Origin: Croceivirga lutea
Lineage (GTDB): Bacteria; Bacteroidota; Bacteroidia; Flavobacteriales; Flavobacteriaceae
Assembly (NCBI RefSeq): GCF_014235875.1
Contig: NZ_JACJUK010000003.1
Span: 62,001-126,000, forward strand
Reading direction: 5' to 3'
Length of the DNA stretch: 64,000 bases
How positions within the stretch are numbered: position 1 is the stretch's first letter; each line of letters opens with the position of its first letter. The notes under the pieces are model-generated. The model was given only the letters and a program-made list of their open reading frames with translations. It ran no database searches and was not told the origin of the DNA. Shown here one piece after another: positions 62,652-64,000 of this stretch. The position numbers were made by a program, and so were the translations under genes.

Positions 62652-64000
62652 TTACTTTTGCATAGCGGTATTCTTTACCTTTTTTGCAGTTATTCTTAAC
62701 TTGTTATTAAATATTTCGGAAGCTACATTTCGTTGCGTTCTTAATCTTTCTCTTACCTCTAACACATAGATACTATCACTATTTTCTGGCCGTGATTTTG
62801 ACTTTAGGTATTTTGAAGTTTTTATTGCTGATTTACCGGTTGTAGTGTAATCAATAACATCAACTAAATCACCATTTTCATCATAAATTTCTTCTCTAAC
62901 TAAAACACCGTCTTCATAGAACAAAATATAACTAACATTACCATTTTGACCATAACCTGTTAATCTAGACAGGAAGAAATTAGCATCATACTCAAATTCT
63001 TCAGTTAAATATATAGTTCCATCAGGGAAGGCGTAAGTTATTATAGAAGTAAAACCAAATTCATTATAGGTGAAGTTTCTAATACCATATACTTCTCCAT
63101 CTGGCCAAATAGAATATTCTGTAGTTACAAATCCACTGGCATCATATTCATATTCTAGGTAGTAATTAAAACTTCCATCAAAATATACATCTAAACGTGT
63201 TCGTTGCCCAATTTCATTATAATAACTAACCGATAATATTTGGTCATTGGCTAAGTATTCGGTTGATTTCGCAAGTTGGTATCCATTATATTCTTCAATA
63301 ATGTAAAAGTCTAGATTACCCTCAAAGTAATATTCTACACGTCTACCTTGTATACTATCTACCCCGAACTCTGTTATCTCTTTATAACTAATAAGACCGT
63401 TCTCGTCATACCAATAACTTGTTGTAATGCTAGAACCATCTTCAAAATTTTCACTTTCGTAAGTTATCTGGCCATTGTTATATGTTTCAGTTGATGTTTG
63501 TACACCGTTTTGATAAATTGTTGTTCCAACTTGACCGTTACTACTTTCATAAGTATTTAATGTTAGCACTTCATTTTGATTATAAGTGTAAGTTCCGGTA
63601 GATGAAAATGAAACTCCGTCACTAGTAGTGCCTTGCTGAGATTCCACATAAGAAACTAATTTGTTATTAGTATCGTATTCAAAAGAATCAGTAACACTCG
63701 CTTCTGAAGAGGTAAAAACCAATTCGCCATTTTGGAAAAAATTGTCTTCAAAAAGTCTATCATACGTAATTAGCGAAATATTGTTTTGGTCATTATAAGT
63801 ATAGTTAAAGTTTCTACGTGAGTAAAAACTACTATTATCCGCACGTTGGTCATTATAAATACGTTGTGCGGTTGCTATTAAATCATTGTTATAGGTTAAA
63901 TTCCAAGTAATAGTAAAGTCTCTGGTTGGGTCTTCTTCCGCAAAATCTCTAAAATAAGAAAGTGGCCTGTTAGCTGTGTCGTGAGCAGTGATATAATTGT
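62652..64000 (-). CDS. YD-repeat-like protein, 5' end beyond the window
   Basis: The minus-strand frame is open to base 64000 (an apparent start at 63722 is an internal TTG; the upstream reading continues NDQNNISLITYDRLFED...). At least 449 residues are visible. The sequence is built from repeats of Y-x-x-x-G/N-x-x-x-x-x-x-Y, e.g. 'YDENGLISYKEITEFG', 'YNEIGQRTRLDVYFDGS', 'YDASGFVTTEYSIWPDGEVYG'. These resemble YD/RHS-like or MORN-type beta-hairpin repeats. An envelope or secreted location is likely, but signal peptide and domain family lie outside the window. The basic tail ends KNTAMQK. Confidence 0.65.
   Translation of the reverse strand, partial: NYITAHDTANRPLSYFRDFAEEDPTRDFTITWNLTYNNDLIATAQRIYNDQRADNSSFYSRRNFNYTYNDQNNISLITYDRLFEDNFFQNGELVFTSSEASVTDSFEYDTNNKLVSYVESQQGTTSDGVSFSSTGTYTYNQNEVLTLNTYESSNGQVGTTIYQNGVQTSTETYNNGQITYESENFEDGSSITTSYWYDENGLISYKEITEFGVDSIQGRRVEYYFEGNLDFYIIEEYNGYQLAKSTEYLANDQILSVSYYNEIGQRTRLDVYFDGSFNYYLEYEYDASGFVTTEYSIWPDGEVYGIRNFTYNEFGFTSIITYAFPDGTIYLTEEFEYDANFFLSRLTGYGQNGNVSYILFYEDGVLVREEIYDENGDLVDVIDYTTTGKSAIKTSKYLKSKSRPENSDSIYVLEVRERLRTQRNVASEIFNNKLRITAKKVKNTAMQK

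Overview
This window is an AT-rich stretch of chromosome from a member of the Bacteroidota, most likely a marine-type Flavobacteriaceae. The evidence is the gene families themselves: a type IX secretion (T9SS) substrate protease and a T9SS-tagged DUF1501 protein, a TonB receptor paired with an HmuY-like lipoprotein, an OlsF-like fused acyltransferase, DUF4199, DUF4286, DUF6428 and DUF6607 proteins, weak Shine-Dalgarno signals, and TAnnTTTG-type -7 promoter elements. I cannot name the genus. Most of the window is ordinary core chromosome. No phage, plasmid, rRNA operon, insertion sequence or CRISPR array was seen.

Layout. 1-3145: end of a PhoD-like phosphatase, tRNA-Leu(CAA), then prs, rplY and pth. 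3147-7600 (minus): a 1250-residue secreted T9SS metalloprotease and a lipoprotein. 7642-12337: ribF, an HTTM membrane protein, serS and a membrane histidine kinase, followed by a hairpin-rich segment without a convincing gene. 12871-21106: a divergent haem/iron locus. One arm holds a TonB receptor and an HmuY-like lipoprotein. The other holds DUF6607, a secreted ankyrin protein, DUF2271 and a PepSY-flavodoxin-FNR reductase. A near-palindrome that could be a shared operator lies between the arms. 21183-29516: TPR protein, DUF4286, AIG2-like, rsmA, mgtE, cupin, 2-hydroxyacid dehydrogenase, a LuxR-type membrane regulator, DUF4199, DUF1801, VOC and TM2 proteins.

29574-31599 is an arsenic-type cluster (ArsR operator, arsR, DUF6428, ArsN-like acetyltransferase, thioredoxin-type arsenate reductase) with no efflux pump in it. 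31596-37831 holds an outer-membrane protein, an OlsF-like aminolipid synthase, a GNAT-aspartokinase pair, fbp and a Tat-exported TIM-barrel protein. 38352-47784 is the four-gene ligase-associated DNA damage response cassette (exonuclease, ligase, Lhr-type helicase, PdeM) followed by mfd. 48995-50611 is a TetR regulator with an AlkB-type monooxygenase, followed by two tiny membrane peptides. 51137-54240 (minus) holds a DUF3352/MORN-type protein, an ACT-domain protein and a YraN nuclease. 54407-57642 is a DUF1800-DUF1501 pair. The right end holds metG, a small GIY-YIG nuclease gene enclosed by three copies of a palindromic repeat, tex, and a truncated YD-repeat-like protein.

The two places most worth a second look are the GIY-YIG gene with its repeats (59961-60443), which has the architecture of a repeat-plus-nuclease genetic element, and the haem/iron locus with its secreted ankyrin protein and single-chain transmembrane flavoreductase. 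Several genes appear to start at TTG (ribF, the AIG2-like gene, pdeM, mfd, possibly pth).
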